Positions 1 through 16,273 of a stretch of DNA of 64,000 nt are shown piece by piece. Both the position numbers and the translations under genes were made by a program. The DNA lies in contig NC_058510.1 in the NCBI RefSeq assembly GCF_020382885.2, positions 10,970,862-11,034,861 of the forward strand, written 5' to 3'. The notes below the pieces were generated by a model. It was not told the DNA's origin. It saw only the letters and a list, made by a program, of their open reading frames with translations, and ran no database searches. Each line of letters opens with the position of its first letter. Positions within the stretch are counted from its first letter, which is position 1. This DNA comes from Scatophagus argus. Taxonomy: Eukaryota; Chordata; Actinopteri; Scatophagidae.

Positions 1-3955
<3,955 letters not shown>

Positions 3956-5544
3956 CTTCAGACATATGACACAGATGTGGAGGAACTACAACCTTTTTAA
4001 ACTGGTAAAGATTATAGAACTCATTACACATTTATTTAGGCGAGAATTTACAATTGTTTTTACTCTTTTTCTTTGTGCAATAAAGGTTTGATGATTAGCT
4101 ACCCTCACATCCGGAAATAAACAAATGTTAGGGTTACTGGTAATCTTGTGCTTCTTAGATGCTGTAAAATGATAAGAGAGCTTGCGCTACAAACAATAAA
4201 GGCCAATTCAACTCTAAAGAAGGGAGATGATACCAGTTCCAAGAAAAGAAAATTAGACTTTGCAATGACATACAGAGAATCGTGGGCACAACACAATGAA
4301 TTGCTTTGCAATACAAGTAAGGTGTGTGATAACCGAGTGTTTATTTGATCATTTGAACAGTGATGATTACGCAAACAACTATGTGGTAATCATAAAACAT
4401 AGTGATGATCTTGTTGCATTATCTAATTGCATGTTTGTTTCTTATGTTTGTAGGTCAAGTTCAACAATTCAAGAATTTATTATGAATTGTGGTAACCAAG
4501 AAGCCAGACAGTCACTACAGCAAATATAACTAGACTTTTTTCTTTTTATCAAAGTCCTCCCCAAGATGAAGAATCCTGCAATTACGAGTTAGGAAAACCT
4601 TGAAAACTGACCTCTCAATCCCTGTGCTAAACAGAGCAACAGTAGGCATGGCAGGTAGGGGAGAATGAGGTAACATGAACTACTTTTTAAGTTTGATGAT
4701 TTTACTGCCAAACTGTGAAAAACAAGGCGTGTTTGCTTCAAACAATATTTAATACATATACCTCAGGTTGTCAACAGTGGCGCCTTCTCAAAGCAATCAA
4801 ATTTTGCAAAATAATGCTAGTTAACTTGCTAATTCGGCTGCTAACTTGTCTTTCTCTTTTTGTACTGTGTGGCCATCTTGATCATAGTAGTAGAATATTG
4901 TAAAACCATACATATGTTGCCAATTTAAACCACTGGGGGTAAATTGCTCCATTTGGACAAAAGCACAACAGTAGCAACACCTCCCTGTGTTACCCCAAGT
5001 ACATCTGCCAAATGTCAGTGCACATCCTAAATTCCTGTTAATCTATTACTGTAAACTATGTGCCATATGAGAACAGAAAGCTTGACAAGTGTATCAGCAT
5101 TAAGTGAGAGACATTGGGCTAAATGAACTGTCAACTACTGGAATATCTTTAGAGCTCAGCTACAACCAGCCTACATGTATCATCCCTGCCCTCAATACGT
5201 AACATTTTAGCCTTAAGTTGCACAGTACATTACGAGTGAGAGTTCGAGAGGGTCAGTTTTACACCTTCAAGCCGGTCGGCTTTCCCTGGAAGTTAACCGC
5301 TGTCACTCAGCTGTCAATCCGAGCCATGCCGAGTCCTCCGAGATGAGGCTCATATCTCATTTCACACAGATCCATCTCAGCGTCATTGATTTCTCATTCT
5401 CTGAGTGAGAAATGGATTCTCTTTCCTTCATCCCAGAGAGAAGATCCTGGTAGACGGTTGCCAGAAGCCTGACGGAGCCATCACTTAAATGTAATCTGTT
5501 TCAGGACCCTTCAATTATTTTGTTCACCTTGAACTGAATTACTG

Positions 5545-5549
<5 letters not shown>

Positions 5550-5601
<52 letters not shown>
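5550..5601. repeat. (TG)n microsatellite
   Basis: An uninterrupted TG/CA dinucleotide tract of about 26 units. The His-Thr repeat read on the minus strand is a translation artefact of this tract. Confidence 0.97.
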
Positions 5602-5603
<2 letters not shown>

Positions 5604-5980
5604 ATCAAAGACAGCTAAGAGCAGATAGCTCAAATAGATCAAAATGTAAATGAGTTCAATAACAATCATCTTCTGGTTGCAAGCCCATGTTGACACCTTC
5701 ATTAGATATCCTTTCTCTCCACCTCGTCCTTCTCACACTTTGCAGATATGTCGGAGTGCGAATCCCTGTCTTAGGTGGGCCTAATTAGCAGAGAAGCCTC
5801 TGGTGAACATGATGCTGAGATGTGTTGGCTGATTATTTGGCTGTTGCTTTCCAAAAGGAACAATTGAAAAACATCTCACTACTCAGTAATAATTCTTTTA
5901 ATAAGTCCAAAACTACACACAATAAAGACACTTGTTCACTGTTTCCACTCCGTTGTCAGATCAGATGACCTGTTTTCCAA

Positions 5981-6200
5981 CAGTGGTGGAAGAAGTATTA
6001 AGGTCTTTTGCTGAAACAAAGAACAAATACTACATTTTAAAATTGCTTCATTACAAGTAAAAATCCTGCACTGAAAACATAACTTAAATATAAGTATGTT
6101 AGTACAGGAAAAAGTACTCTTAAGTTTTAGCTGTATAAGTTCTCAATGCATAAAAATATTGTTATACTATTGTGTATTATACCATTAGATAAATGGTTTT
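5981..6200 (+). repeat. MITE-like dispersed repeat, 5' portion
   Basis: It begins with CAGTGGTGGAAGAAGTA and continues into a text of the type 'ttacaagtaaaaatcctgca', which I recognise as a very common short DNA-transposon-derived repeat of spiny-rayed fishes. The 3' terminal part (TTCCACCACTG complement) is missing, so this is a truncated copy. A second copy in the same orientation lies at 29515-29934. The family assignment (hAT-like) is from memory. Confidence 0.6.
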
Positions 6201-6221
6201 TTTTATTGTTTTGTATTAGAC

Positions 6222-6350
6222 TGCAACTTGTGATTCTTTTCATCGTGGATTAATCTGCTGATTATTTGCTCCAGTAGTTTTTGAGGATTCACAATATTTC
6301 CACTATAGTGTTTAGTCCTGACAGTGTAGAAAACCTTTACAATCAACCAG
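6222..6350 (+). repeat. Dispersed teleost repeat (ATTAATC-rich core)
   Basis: The text 'gactgcaacttgtgattctttt' followed by 'ggattaatctgctgattat' is a diverged copy of a common fish interspersed repeat whose consensus contains alternating ATTAATCGATTA motifs. Related fragments lie at 33815-33892, 54250-54500 and 54975-55140. The class of this element is uncertain. Confidence 0.45.
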
Positions 6351-7068
6351 ACATTTGTTTTTGTTGTTCAGTTTTATTGTCTGATCATTTTATCTAAGTG
6401 ACACAGGCCAGTGCATTTGGTGAGCTCAGTATGTCTTACAGCCTTGCTATACAAAGAAATGCCGTGAAATGCCATATTCACTTTTTTTTTCTTTTTTTTT
6501 AGCGTTTTTGGTGTCAGTGTTTTGTTGTATGTGTTGTCTGTGTGGTGATGCTGCCTTGAATTTCAATATACTGACATGTCTTGCCACCTGTCAGTCAGTG
6601 CAAGAAGAAGAAAATATGGTAGCGGTAAACCCCTTCAAATTGAGACCCTGTTGTAACCAAGACAACAAAAACAAAAGTAACTGGTAATGCTGATGCACCT
6701 CCTTTAATTAATGAGTATAAAAAAATTAAAGTTTTCCTTGTTTCCCAGCATTTGTAGATCAAACCGATACCTGTGCCAAATACCGTTTCCCACAAAATCG
6801 CAGTATTACTTGGTGGATTTCAACAGAAAGAAAATAAGCTATGGAGTGAGGGATCTTGTGAACAGATCCTCAAATCAATCCAGTTCACTGGATCTTCTTT
6901 CCTCCTCTCTCCTTTCTATTTCCCTCGACTGTGAAAGAGCAGTTTCCATTATGCCACAGGTTCACATTAAGGAGATGGGAGCAGGCTGGTACCTGCAATT
7001 ATCCTTGTTCACCGAGCCGTGGGCCACTGTGTGCTGAGCAACAGCTGGCTCTCTCTTTCCCTTCACCG

Positions 7069-7096
7069 CACACACATACACACACACACACACACA
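7069..7096. repeat. (CA)n microsatellite
   Basis: A short CA tract with one interruption (ATA). Confidence 0.9.
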
Positions 7097-8120
7097 TGCA
7101 CCTGCATGCTACCCGTCCTCCCGCCTTCAGACACTCACCCACCCATTTCTCACATTCACCTGCCATGCAGCTTGATTAATAAGGGCAATGCTCACGCTGA
7201 AGCAAACCACAGACACAGAGGGGAGAAAGGAGGAAAAACAAGCACAGAGTTGGTACAAAGACGCCTACACTTTGGGACCATATGCTATGCAACACTCATG
7301 TGCAGCGCAAAAGTGATCTCTTGTCTTCTTAGCATGGGAACACAAGTACGGTGATAGGAGTGAACATAAAATATTTCACTCAGGCAAAAAAAGCAAAAAA
7401 ACAGGCCCAGTTATAATTCATCTTGACTTCTCTCAGCATCTCTCTCTCTCTCTGTCTGTTTGCCCAATAACACCAGAGCACAGGTCTGACAACACTGACA
7501 GATAAACCAGCGTCTGACTGTATACGGTGCCTTCATTCCTCACTCACACTTCTGTAGTTTTGCTGCTCTGATTATCCAAGATGAAACCTTGGATAGCAAG
7601 ACTAACAGGGTGTATATTCCTGCTGTGGTTGTTATCTCTAGACGCTAATGCTGAAAATTGTTTACCTTCCTTCTTATCTTTTGAATATCTTTTCTGTATG
7701 TAACAACTCCTTTTTTATGATTTGGACAAGGCTTCTTTGTTCCAGTTAAAGGAGATCTTAATGCTGCCGCATACAGTTCCCAACATTTTTGGCTTGTGTT
7801 TCTTTAGAACAAACCAAAGTCTTCTTGGAACCCTCCGTAATTGGGTCAATATGCCTTATGTGAATGATTTTCTATCCACACCTTCCGCACATTTTCATGC
7901 CAGTCAAAAGTGTGTTACAGATGAGAGGCTGAATATCAGACGCTACAAATGTGAACAGTAAAAACTGAGCTTAAGAAATAAGCTCAGTGCACAAGAAATA
8001 AAAACGATGATTAAGTATTGAAAACAAAATATGTTAAAATATCTTATAATCAGAGTAACATTTTTAATAAATGTTTGGATTATGAATAAGATGTTCAATC
8101 ATCACATTGATGTAACATTC

Positions 8121-8152
8121 AGGTGCCCACATACTTTTGGCAATGTAGTGTA
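8121..8152 (-). repeat. Isolated Tc1/mariner-type terminal inverted repeat
   Basis: The reverse complement reads TACACTACATTGCCAAAAGT followed by ATGTGGGCACCT. This matches the end of a widespread fish Tc1/mariner group (CACTATATGGCCAAAAGTATGTGGACACC type). No matching second end or transposase was seen nearby, so it is a remnant. It belongs to a different subfamily from the element at 8774-9246. Confidence 0.5.
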
Positions 8153-8773
8153 CATAACGGAGAAATGAATAATAATCTTGAAAAGAAAAAAAAATAAAGT
8201 TAAAGTTTAAAAAAAAGAAAAAGGCTTTTCCTCTCAGTCCTGACAGAGACACAGAGACAGCGATCCACATCAGAGGTCGTGCTGGCAAAGTGCTTTGTCA
8301 AATCTGGCCTGACTTTTCATCTGTTTTAACAAATGCAGTCATAAGCACTCCTGGAGACCTATGAAACTTATCTTCCTCCCCCTTCCCCCCCCGCAGCTGC
8401 TGAGGCAGCACCTGGATTTAAATGTCTCGACTGATACAGCCACAGAGACAGGATTCATTTCTGGACTCTCCTGTTACAGATGGTGTGATGTCTGAGGGAT
8501 GGAAAATCACACACGGGGGCCACTCCGCCCTCCTGTTCTGTATTACATGATGTTTCTTCTAACATGTTTAGCCAAGAAGACAAAAGCGACTGGAGGTCTT
8601 GTAAATATGTCTCTCCTATTTATTCCTTTCCAAAATAAAGTCTCTACGGAAAATAGACTGAAAGAGGGAACATGATCTTATTGCACTCAGTTCTACTTAC
8701 AATCTGGTTTATAAACTGTTGTATCAAAGCAAATAAAAGGGAGAATAACACTTAGCACAGGTGATAAGACATA

Positions 8774-9246
8774 CACCATATAGACAAAACTACTGGGACA
8801 CCTGATCATGACACCAACAGGGACTTTAATGACACTGCATTCTAAAAACACAGGCAGATTGGCTTTCCACAAGGTGTTTCTGTGGGGATTTTTGTCCTTT
8901 CTTGCAGTGGAGCATTTGTGAGTTCAGACACTGATGTTGGACGAAAAGGCCTGGCTCACAGTCTCCGTTCCAGTTCATCTCAGAGGTGCTCAATGGTGTT
9001 GAGCTGAGGGCTCTGTGTGGGCCAGTCAAGTTCTTCTTTATGAACTTTGCTTTGTGAACTGGGGCACAGTCATGTAGAAAAGGGCCTTCCCCAAACTGTT
9101 GCCACAAAGTTGGAAGCATAGCATTGTCCAAAATGTCTTGTTATGCTGAAGCATCGAGATTTACTTTCACTGGAAGTATAGGGTCTCGGCCAAACTTTGA
9201 AAAACAGCCCCATAAGAGGTGTCTGGATACTTTTGTCTATATAGTG
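8774..9246 (-). mobile_element. Short, internally deleted Tc1/mariner-type transposon
   Basis: The two ends are inverted repeats of about 30 bases: the left end starts CACCATATAGACAAAAC and the right end, reverse-complemented, starts CACTATATAGACAAAAGT. Each end is flanked by TA, the target duplication expected for IS630/Tc1/mariner elements. Minus-strand remnants of a transposase C-terminal half are present (HDCAPVHKAKF, then the frame shifts). The copy is only about 470 bp, so most of the transposase is deleted and it cannot be autonomous. The sequence between the ends aligns by eye with the plus-strand remnant at 27070-27517. Confidence 0.8.
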
Positions 9247-9767
9247 TATCTTATTAGTAGTCAACAGTCAAACATTATCTGAAATGTCTATGTTCCAGTA
9301 AACACAAAAAAAAGAAAAAAATCCCCACTTCTTTGCACTTCCTTGTAAATACAGTATATAGAGTCACAGCACAATAAAAAGGCAGTAAAGGTGATTATCT
9401 CCCTGACTGCAGACATTGATGTTACACACACTAGTTTATTTGACTTTCTGTCAATAATTAATTCCTATCACAGCAAAACTCATACTGTTATAGAAGCGCT
9501 GGCAGCAGTGTTTCCACACTGCAGTGGCCAAGAGCTACACATCCCCATCTAGTGGGGCAGAGCTCGGGATAGTGATGTAAAGACATGCTGCATAATCAAT
9601 AGACTTGAAATCCAGTAAGAAAACAGTTCAGAGCTCTGTTACAACCCAGTCAGAGTGAATCACTTCACCAGCTCAGGCAGGATTTGGCCTTTTGAATTGT
9701 GTCTTTTGAAATGAGTTTTTAATCATTCTTCTTTTCACATATTCTTTTTTCCTTTCTTTTTACCTTT

Positions 9768-9773
9768 TTTATT
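9768..9773 (-). terminator. Candidate thnsl1 polyadenylation signal
   Basis: TTTATT on the plus strand is AATAAA on the minus strand, about 150 bases after the thnsl1 stop codon. It is the nearest canonical hexamer, but unproven. Confidence 0.5.
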
Positions 9774-9920
9774 TCAAATTTGCTTAAAAATGTTACAAAT
9801 AAATTGGAAACAAGTAAGAGAAAAGCTACCAACAATACATGAGGAATATAATTTCAGTAAATGATTCTAATTTAAATCAGTGTCATTTTAAGGTGAATAT
9901 TGAGAAAAACTAAAGTATTC

Positions 9921-12364
9921 CTACATAACTTTCAGGAAGGAGTCCTGTATCATGCGGTCCACCTCTTCTACCAACACATTGTACTCTGCCTGACAAACAG
10001 TGTGTCCCCTCCTGCCACTGTCCTTCAGGCATTTTATCATGTCTCTATGTGTTTCTGGTCTGGACACAGTCAATTCAAGGTTCTTCAGCTGCTCAACAGG
10101 ATCCTCTGGAATATTTTGGATCTGCAAGGCTTTGAACACAGCAGGAGCAAATTTCCCATAGTGAGCAGTGGAAGAAAGCACCACTGGGCACGAACCGTCC
10201 TGCAGCCTATCGGCCACAACTTTAGCCACAGCGGTGTGTGTGTCCATGACGTAGCCCGTCTGTGAGTGAACGCTCTGGATGGTTGCCAAGCAGTCGTCCT
10301 CAGAGCACCAGCCAGCCAGCACTTCCTGCTGTATCCTGCCAAAAAGAGGCTCAGGAACCTGAAAGTGCTGCTGCCTGTCCAGGTGTATGAAGAGCTCCTT
10401 GACGAGACGGCTGTCTCCATCTGAGACATGGTATATAAACCTCTCGAGGTTGGAGGATTTCAGGATATCGATAGCCGGGGAGTGGGAGAGCATCAGAGGC
10501 CGTCCTCTGAGATCGTACTTGCCTGTGGTGATAAAGTCGGTGATTATGCGGTTATGGTTGGACGCACAGATGACTTTTCTTATCGGGATGCCCATTTGCT
10601 TGGCGTACACCGCTGACATGGCATTTCCAAAATTACCAGTAGGGATGCAAACATCAATGGGCTCCCCGAACCTGATGACACCATCTCTGCACAGATCCAG
10701 ATAGGCGGAGGAGTGGTACACCACCTGCAAGGGGACGGACAGTTAACAAAACTGTGTTATACTATCAGAGGGCTGCAAAATAAAAGTGGTGCCTGATTAA
10801 AACCTTTACAGTGTGACTGGGCATACATTGTTTATTGTTTATTCTATTCAAATTAGGTAAAATGAACTGGAATAAAAAAAAAAAAATCACCATGTCCATT
10901 TTTCACCAGTAGTATTTCTTCAACTAATTCAACTAATTAATCAATGTGCCACCACACAGGTCACACCCTGACCCTCTGTGACTAACCCACCTGTGGCAAC
11001 AGTCGGGCCCAGTTGATGGAGTTGGCGGTGCTGAGGACTGTGCCATACTCTACAGCGAGGTGCCCAGTCAGCCCAGACTCTCCAAACATCCTCTTTATGG
11101 CTCTCTGACAGAAGTCGAAGTCTGACAGGACGCTAACGGCCCTGGAGTTGCCCTCTTGGAAGCTCGTCATCTGAAGCTTTTGGATCTCACTCACTCCTTC
11201 TTCTGGGAAAAACACCAGCACCCCAGTCCTGTGTCTGTCAGCGCCACTGAGCCTGCTGAAGCCGCTCAGCACCGCGCTCCCAGTGTCTCCGGACGTGGCT
11301 ACCAAAATGAGGAAGTTGCACATCGGCGGGAGGCAGTAAGCAAAGAGCTGGGGCATCAGCTGCAACGCAAGGTCTTTAAATGATGCTGTGGGGCCGTGAA
11401 AAAGCTCCTGAACATACTGACTGTGGATGAGATGTTTTACAGGTGCCACCGCCTCACTAGTAAAATTAGACCCATATGCTTTGAATATCATTGTTCTGAG
11501 ATCCAAAGCAGAGATGTCCAATGGGTGTATGCACTTTTCAAGTAAAACTAGCGCTCTTTCTGGGTATGACATGCCAGCTAGTCTCAGCCATTCGCGAGCT
11601 TCTATGTTTGGGAAGCCATTTTTGGGAACATACAGGCCTCCATCTGTGGCCAGACCCTCAACTACCACACCACTGAAGTATGTTTTTTGATTGGATGATT
11701 CCATGCTGTCACTCCTGGTTGACACATATGTTTCTGAAGCATGGTTCTGATATCGCCCCACAGCTGTCAGCACCTTCTCAACTACTTCCTCCACCGTGTC
11801 CCCTGTTCCACACAGCACCCGCACATCAAGCCATTTCTCATAAAACTGCTTCCTGAAACGGAGAATTTCTCTCATGGATGCCCCTGTCTCCTGGCCCACA
11901 ATCCTGTCCACCTTCATCCTGGCGAGTCTCTGTATGATGTCTTCACTGTCCACGTCCAGGTAGACTACCAGTCCGGACTCCTTGATGTGCTGCATAGCTG
12001 CAGAGTGAAGAGGGTTGGAGCCTGTCAGGGAAATGACACACCCAGAAGCGTAAAAGTTGCACAAAGCCTGGCCTTCTTCCTCCAAGAAACGTTCTCCGCC
12101 GACTGCTGCAAGCTTTGCAGCCACAGGCATCTTCCATGTGGTCTCCAAGACATTGTCATCAATGTCAATGGCGGGCAGTCCCAGTCTGTGGGCCACTATC
12201 CTCCCCACTGTGGTCTTTCCTGCTCCAGGAGGACCCATCAGAATGATGTTCTTGTCCCCCAGCAGGGATGCTTTGGTGGAAACCCATGATTTTGATGTTG
12301 AAAATGGACTCAGGTAGCATCTGGCAGCTCTTAGTGCAAGCTGACTAGCATTCAGTAAACCCAT
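9921..12364 (-). CDS. thnsl1: Threonine synthase-like 1
   Basis: Two coding exons on the minus strand, 12364-10991 and 10724-9921, joined by a GT-AG intron in phase 0 (LLPQ then VVYHSSAYLDL). The product is 725 aa, close to the usual vertebrate length of about 740. Residues 1-35 are rich in Arg/Ser/Ala with almost no acids, suggesting a mitochondrial presequence. A shikimate-kinase-like domain follows (about 38-200) with a P-loop GPPGAGKTT. The rest is threonine-synthase-like, with the PLP-lysine motif HGPTASFKD, ATSGDTGSAV and a later PTGNFGNAMSA glycine-rich segment. Animals do not make threonine, so true threonine synthase activity is not expected; a phospholyase-type or unknown role is inferred. 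Before the ATG lies a good acceptor (TTCATAG at 12388-12382), so a 5' non-coding exon must exist upstream on the minus strand. The frame is intact. It is divergent from enkur, as in human. Confidence 0.95.
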
Positions 12365-13768
12365 TGAGGAGCCAAGTTTTCCTATGAATCAGAAAAGGAC
12401 AGTTACAAATGTTTCAATTACACTGACACATCCTCATGCATCCACACCAGCGATAGCTGCGGCTGGAGTATTGTGTTTTCTGATTGTCAGTCTTTACCTA
12501 CATATGCATACATACATCCCATTGTTGTGAATGTGATAGCTTGCATTACCTCTAACACACCTCTTTGCTGACTTTACTGATCTTCTCCATACAAATCAAA
12601 GTAGCGACAGAGTCTGTTTCTATTAGATTCTACTAAATTCCCCCAAAGTCTTCGCTACATATGAGTCTGGGCAGATATAGATGTAAATTGCAACTTAACT
12701 GGTGAATACAACCGTGAGAACGGTATTTGTTGTTACTCAGACTGGCAACTCTAGTTCAGATTGTTACAGTCCTTCAAGTGACTGAAATGACTGCACGTGT
12801 TTTGCATCCAGGAAATGAAGTCACCCGTCATCTTAAATCCACCGAGCGAGACACTTGCGTGAAATGGTGTATTCCCGCACCCAGTAATATATTTTACTAG
12901 AGTCTGTGATAGACACGTGGCTTGTTTTGAATGCCAAAGTACAATTCTGAACCACACACTAGGCTGAATGATAGCTGAAGAAGACTTTTCTTAGAAGAGT
13001 CGACACAAAAACAACGACGGCCAGCCAAGAGGGACAAAATTAACGAATCTCTTTTTTTTTTTTTAAACCAATGCCCAATAAGCTTGAAAGCTATTCACAA
13101 TTCAGACAGTTAGCATGCTTTATTTCTCAGCAGTTTAATCATTTGGTTACAAAATTAATGATTTATAAGGGTTTTATTTTTTAAAATACTTTCAATGCTT
13201 TGCAAAGGAACCTGCTAGTACGAGTCACTCTTGTGCTACATTCAAGTGCTGTTCAGAATTTTGCCCGTCAATTTTCCAAATTGTAAATTAGGACTCGAAC
13301 ATTGGTACGAAAATACAAACGTTATGCAAATTCTACTAATTAAAGACATGGAAACAAATTCAGAATCAAAAACAAAATGTACCAGACATGTTTGTTTTGA
13401 TGACAGAAGATAATTTGTTAAAATCAGACACAGAGCTAATTGTGTACTGTGGCAAAATTTAAAAAAGAACATGTTTTGGCTAGATAAAGAGATAAATATG
13501 CAGATGAAAACTAGGTGTTACAAACTAAGGCACAGCCCATGAAATTACATAATACCAGCCTAGATACGTGGAATTCATCGCTTTACAATCTTTGTGAAAC
13601 GCAACATTTGGTCCCCCAGTTGCCTAGCAACTATCCGACAGTGGGCTTTGAAACAAATCGCTCTGACCCAAGAATTTAACTAGCGGTTAGCTCGTTCACG
13701 TTAACCAGCTTGTTCGGTAAAGTTAACGATCGTGTCTTCTTAACCCTTCGCCTGCTTAGTCCTTCAAA
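12365..13768. promoter_or_regulatory. Divergent promoter region, thnsl1 / enkur
   Basis: The two start codons lie 1.4 kb apart and point away from each other. The thnsl1 5'UTR continues by splicing into this interval. The last 220 bases before the enkur ATG are CpG-enriched relative to the flanks and contain an X-box. No TATA box is evident near either likely start. The AT-rich stretch at about 13030-13500 shows no supported gene. Confidence 0.65.
13619..13631. promoter_or_regulatory. RFX-binding X-box upstream of enkur
   Basis: The sequence GTTGCCTAGCAAC is an almost perfect palindrome (GTTGC/GCAAC) that fits the RFX X-box consensus (two GTTGCC-type half sites). It lies 138 bases upstream of the enkur start codon, where functional X-boxes of ciliary genes usually sit. 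RFX control of enkur is inferred. Confidence 0.75.
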
Positions 13769-15765
13769 ATGTCTGAAGTTGCGCATCCACCAGAAAGCGT
13801 CTACAATCTTATTCCAAGGGACGAGGTTCATACTCAAAAACCACCAAGGTACTTTCAGTGCGGTTAAGTGGGCTAACTGAAAGTCATAGTCAGAAATATT
13901 GAATTAACTTATGTTGGTCAGATTAGCCTAGCTATGAACTATACCGCTAGATTGTAGGCTAACTTAGAGAGTAAGGTGTTGTTAGGTGTTGTTAAGAGCA
14001 GAAAACTCCAGACATGGAAAACAAATGACGACCTCTGGTTGGGTTTAGCTCTTAAATTCGACCCCAAAATACGCCAAGAAAGTTACTAGTCTAACATTTA
14101 GCCTTACTTTTGAAATAAGTTGGAATGAATAAGTAATAAGAAGCATTTTTAAAAAATCTTATTTGGATGCTTAAAACTACCTCTAAGTTGTGTAAAAAAA
14201 AATGTTATTTTATTTTGGAAAAAAATACATTTAGAAATGTTTTTTTTCCCCCCAGAAAGTTATGTTTTATTAATAATGAATTAATTTCAATTTGCATTTG
14301 AATTAAACTGATTGTTTTCTCCAATTTGCTGCATCTGAAGGTATGTGTCCAAGTACAGACCAGCAGTTGTTCTTGAGAAGAAGTCATCCAAGGATGCAAT
14401 GAGGACGATGGGACCAGCAAAAGTAGAGGTGCCATCTCCTGACAAATACCTTAAGAAGCATTCGAAAGAGCCCAGATTACCTGAAAGTGAGTTCACTTAT
14501 AGACTATTGGATAGGTTTGTGGGTCCGACCTTGAGCTATGATTGTATTATTTACCCTCTTGTTTGTGCTTTCAGACACGTGGTGTTCAAAAGACGGTCGT
14601 AACTGCTGCGCTGTGAAGAAGCCACCTGTTCCTGCTAGGACCGACAACCCACCTATGGGTTTTCACACCAAGAGAAACTTTATACAGACCGCTACCGCTG
14701 TGCCTATGAAGCCGAAGCCTGCCTATGTAGACACCAGCAAGGGACACAAGCAACCCCTTGAGAATTCAGGACTTGTTCCCAAGTACATCACAAAAAAGGT
14801 TGTTTTTTTTTTCAACACAAGAAATGAAATAATTGTTTGCTTATGTCAGCTACAACAATCAGATATAGTTAGAAAAACATAAAACATTACTATAATACGA
14901 CCTTGAACTCCAAGGAAAGATGGCAAATAGCAATTCAAGGACCTAGAATAAATCTACCCTTTCTATTGATGAAATGATCCATCTTTGGGGCCTGATTTAA
15001 TACTTTAGTAGCTCCACTGTGAACATATTTTCTAAAGTTTCCAGTTCCCATTTGCAGGATTATGGGAAAGTGCCTGAGTATTTGCAGCAGCGCAATGAAG
15101 AAGAGCAGCAAGCGCAGGACGAGTTCAACGAGCTTGTGAAAGAACAGAGGCAGGAGGGAGCCATGAAACGCCTGTCAGACGAGGAGCGACAAGCTGTCCT
15201 GCAGGTACTTGAACGTGCTGCTGGGTATCAAAAAGACATCTACAACAAACGGAGGAGGACAGAAAATAAATCTGATAGTGTCAGAATTTAGGATAATCAT
15301 TTTATTTAGTCCTAATTAGTTATATTAATGGCCTTAGCATGTCTTGTCATGGCAGTTTATTATGTGTAGATGTGTAAAAAGAGGCTTGGAGGAAATCTAA
15401 GACCTTTTGCCACATTTCTAAAGTGCAGCACCAGTGCTGTTGGAATTCACAAACTCTCCAATCAACATCAACTGACAATGTTTTTCATACACTGCAGTAT
15501 TAGACCTGTAGCCCTGTGACACAGACAATACCTCACAGTTAGATTATCAGACTGACTTTATATGGTTTTATTATGTGGGTCCACTGTCTAGGGCCTGAAG
15601 AAGAACTGGGATCAGTTACACCATGAGTACCAGGGCCTCTCACTCGTCACAGACACCATGTCAAAGAAGTCCCACAAGGAGCGTCTGGAAGTGGCAATGA
15701 AGCAGCTGGAGAAGGACATCAACCTCTTTGAGAGGTTCAAGATCATTTACATATCTAATAAGTAG
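13769..15765 (+). CDS. enkur: Enkurin, TRPC channel-interacting protein
   Basis: Five exons: 13769-13848, 14341-14486, 14575-14798, 15058-15204 and 15592-15765. All introns are GT-AG, and the phases close to 771 bases (256 aa plus stop), the same length as human enkurin. The recognisable family segments occur in order: the N-terminal SVYNLIPRDE, the conserved TMGPAKVEVPSPDKYLKKHS, a proline-rich KKPPVPART, PKPAYVDTSKGHKQPLE, SGLVPKYITKKDYGKVPEYL, MKRLSDEERQAVLQGLKKNW and the C-terminal ERFKIIYISNK. The C-terminal half (about 155-250) is highly charged and helical; the enkurin domain with its IQ-like, calmodulin-binding part lies here. Known role: an adaptor of sperm and motile-cilia axonemes (a microtubule inner protein) that also binds TRPC channels. 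The start ATG gives the expected MSEVAHPPESVYNLIP-type N-terminus. The X-box at 13619-13631 fits ciliary regulation. Confidence 0.96.
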
Positions 15766-16267
15766 GACATAAAAACACATGGACCTGATCAGGTGTACTA
15801 TACTGTCAGCCTTACTTCAAATGTCACATGGGCTTGAGTAAACTGTATTCTGTATTCAGACATTCTCGTGGTCTGTCATGTGAACACTGAAACAAAACAA
15901 AATGTGAAAGTCTAGCTAAGTCCAAATGAAACACGATAAAACCAGAAGCACTGACGTGAGTCGGATAATAAAGGAAAGATCACTAAGTTATGAAAATCAT
16001 TTCGAATTACCTTCTGATTACTGTGTAAATTCATTACAGATCTAATTGTAGTCTGGCCAGTAGTAGAGATATTTTGCTGTGGACTCTTACCAAGTAAAAC
16101 ATGCAATTTAACATTTTTGTGAGTAAAATTTCCATTAGAGGAGTTTATTTCTGAACTGCAGATAACTTTCTTTAACTTACCACTCTACAAATGTGATTTC
16201 TTGGAGAACATCTTTGCAAATAATTGGCTGTTTTGGCTATCCTTTAAAATTAATTTCATTCCAACTC

Positions 16268-16273
16268 AATAAA
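16268..16273 (+). terminator. Candidate enkur polyadenylation signal
   Basis: A canonical AATAAA about 500 bases after the enkur stop codon, followed by a TG- and T-rich stretch (TTTATTGTGTAG). It ends the likely 3'UTR before the prtfdc1 promoter begins. Confidence 0.55.

Larger units (their letters stand above)
3956..9766. other. Intergenic region between ptchd3-like and thnsl1
   Basis: No gene is supported here. Open frames are short, lack splice context and resemble no family I recognise. The stretch holds a long TG microsatellite, a CAGTGGTGGAA-type MITE followed by a second dispersed repeat, a CA tract near 7.07-7.10 kb, an isolated transposon terminal repeat near 8.12-8.15 kb and a short Tc1/mariner-type element. 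The 200-300 bases beyond 3955 should contain the ptchd3-like promoter and 5'UTR, but no clear core element stands out. Confidence 0.6.

Noticed and set aside
4148..4348. Lys/Arg-rich frame (KKGDDTSSKKRKLDFAMTYRE) near the ptchd3 5' end
   Set aside because: It faintly recalls the N-terminus of hAT/ZBED-derived proteins, but there is no zinc-finger or dimerisation motif and the match is too short to claim.
5511..5702. His-Thr repeat protein on the minus strand
   Set aside because: It is a translation of the TG/CA microsatellite.
11741..12289. 182-codon plus-strand frame opposite thnsl1 exon 1
   Set aside because: It is an antisense shadow of the thnsl1 coding sequence, with no features of its own.
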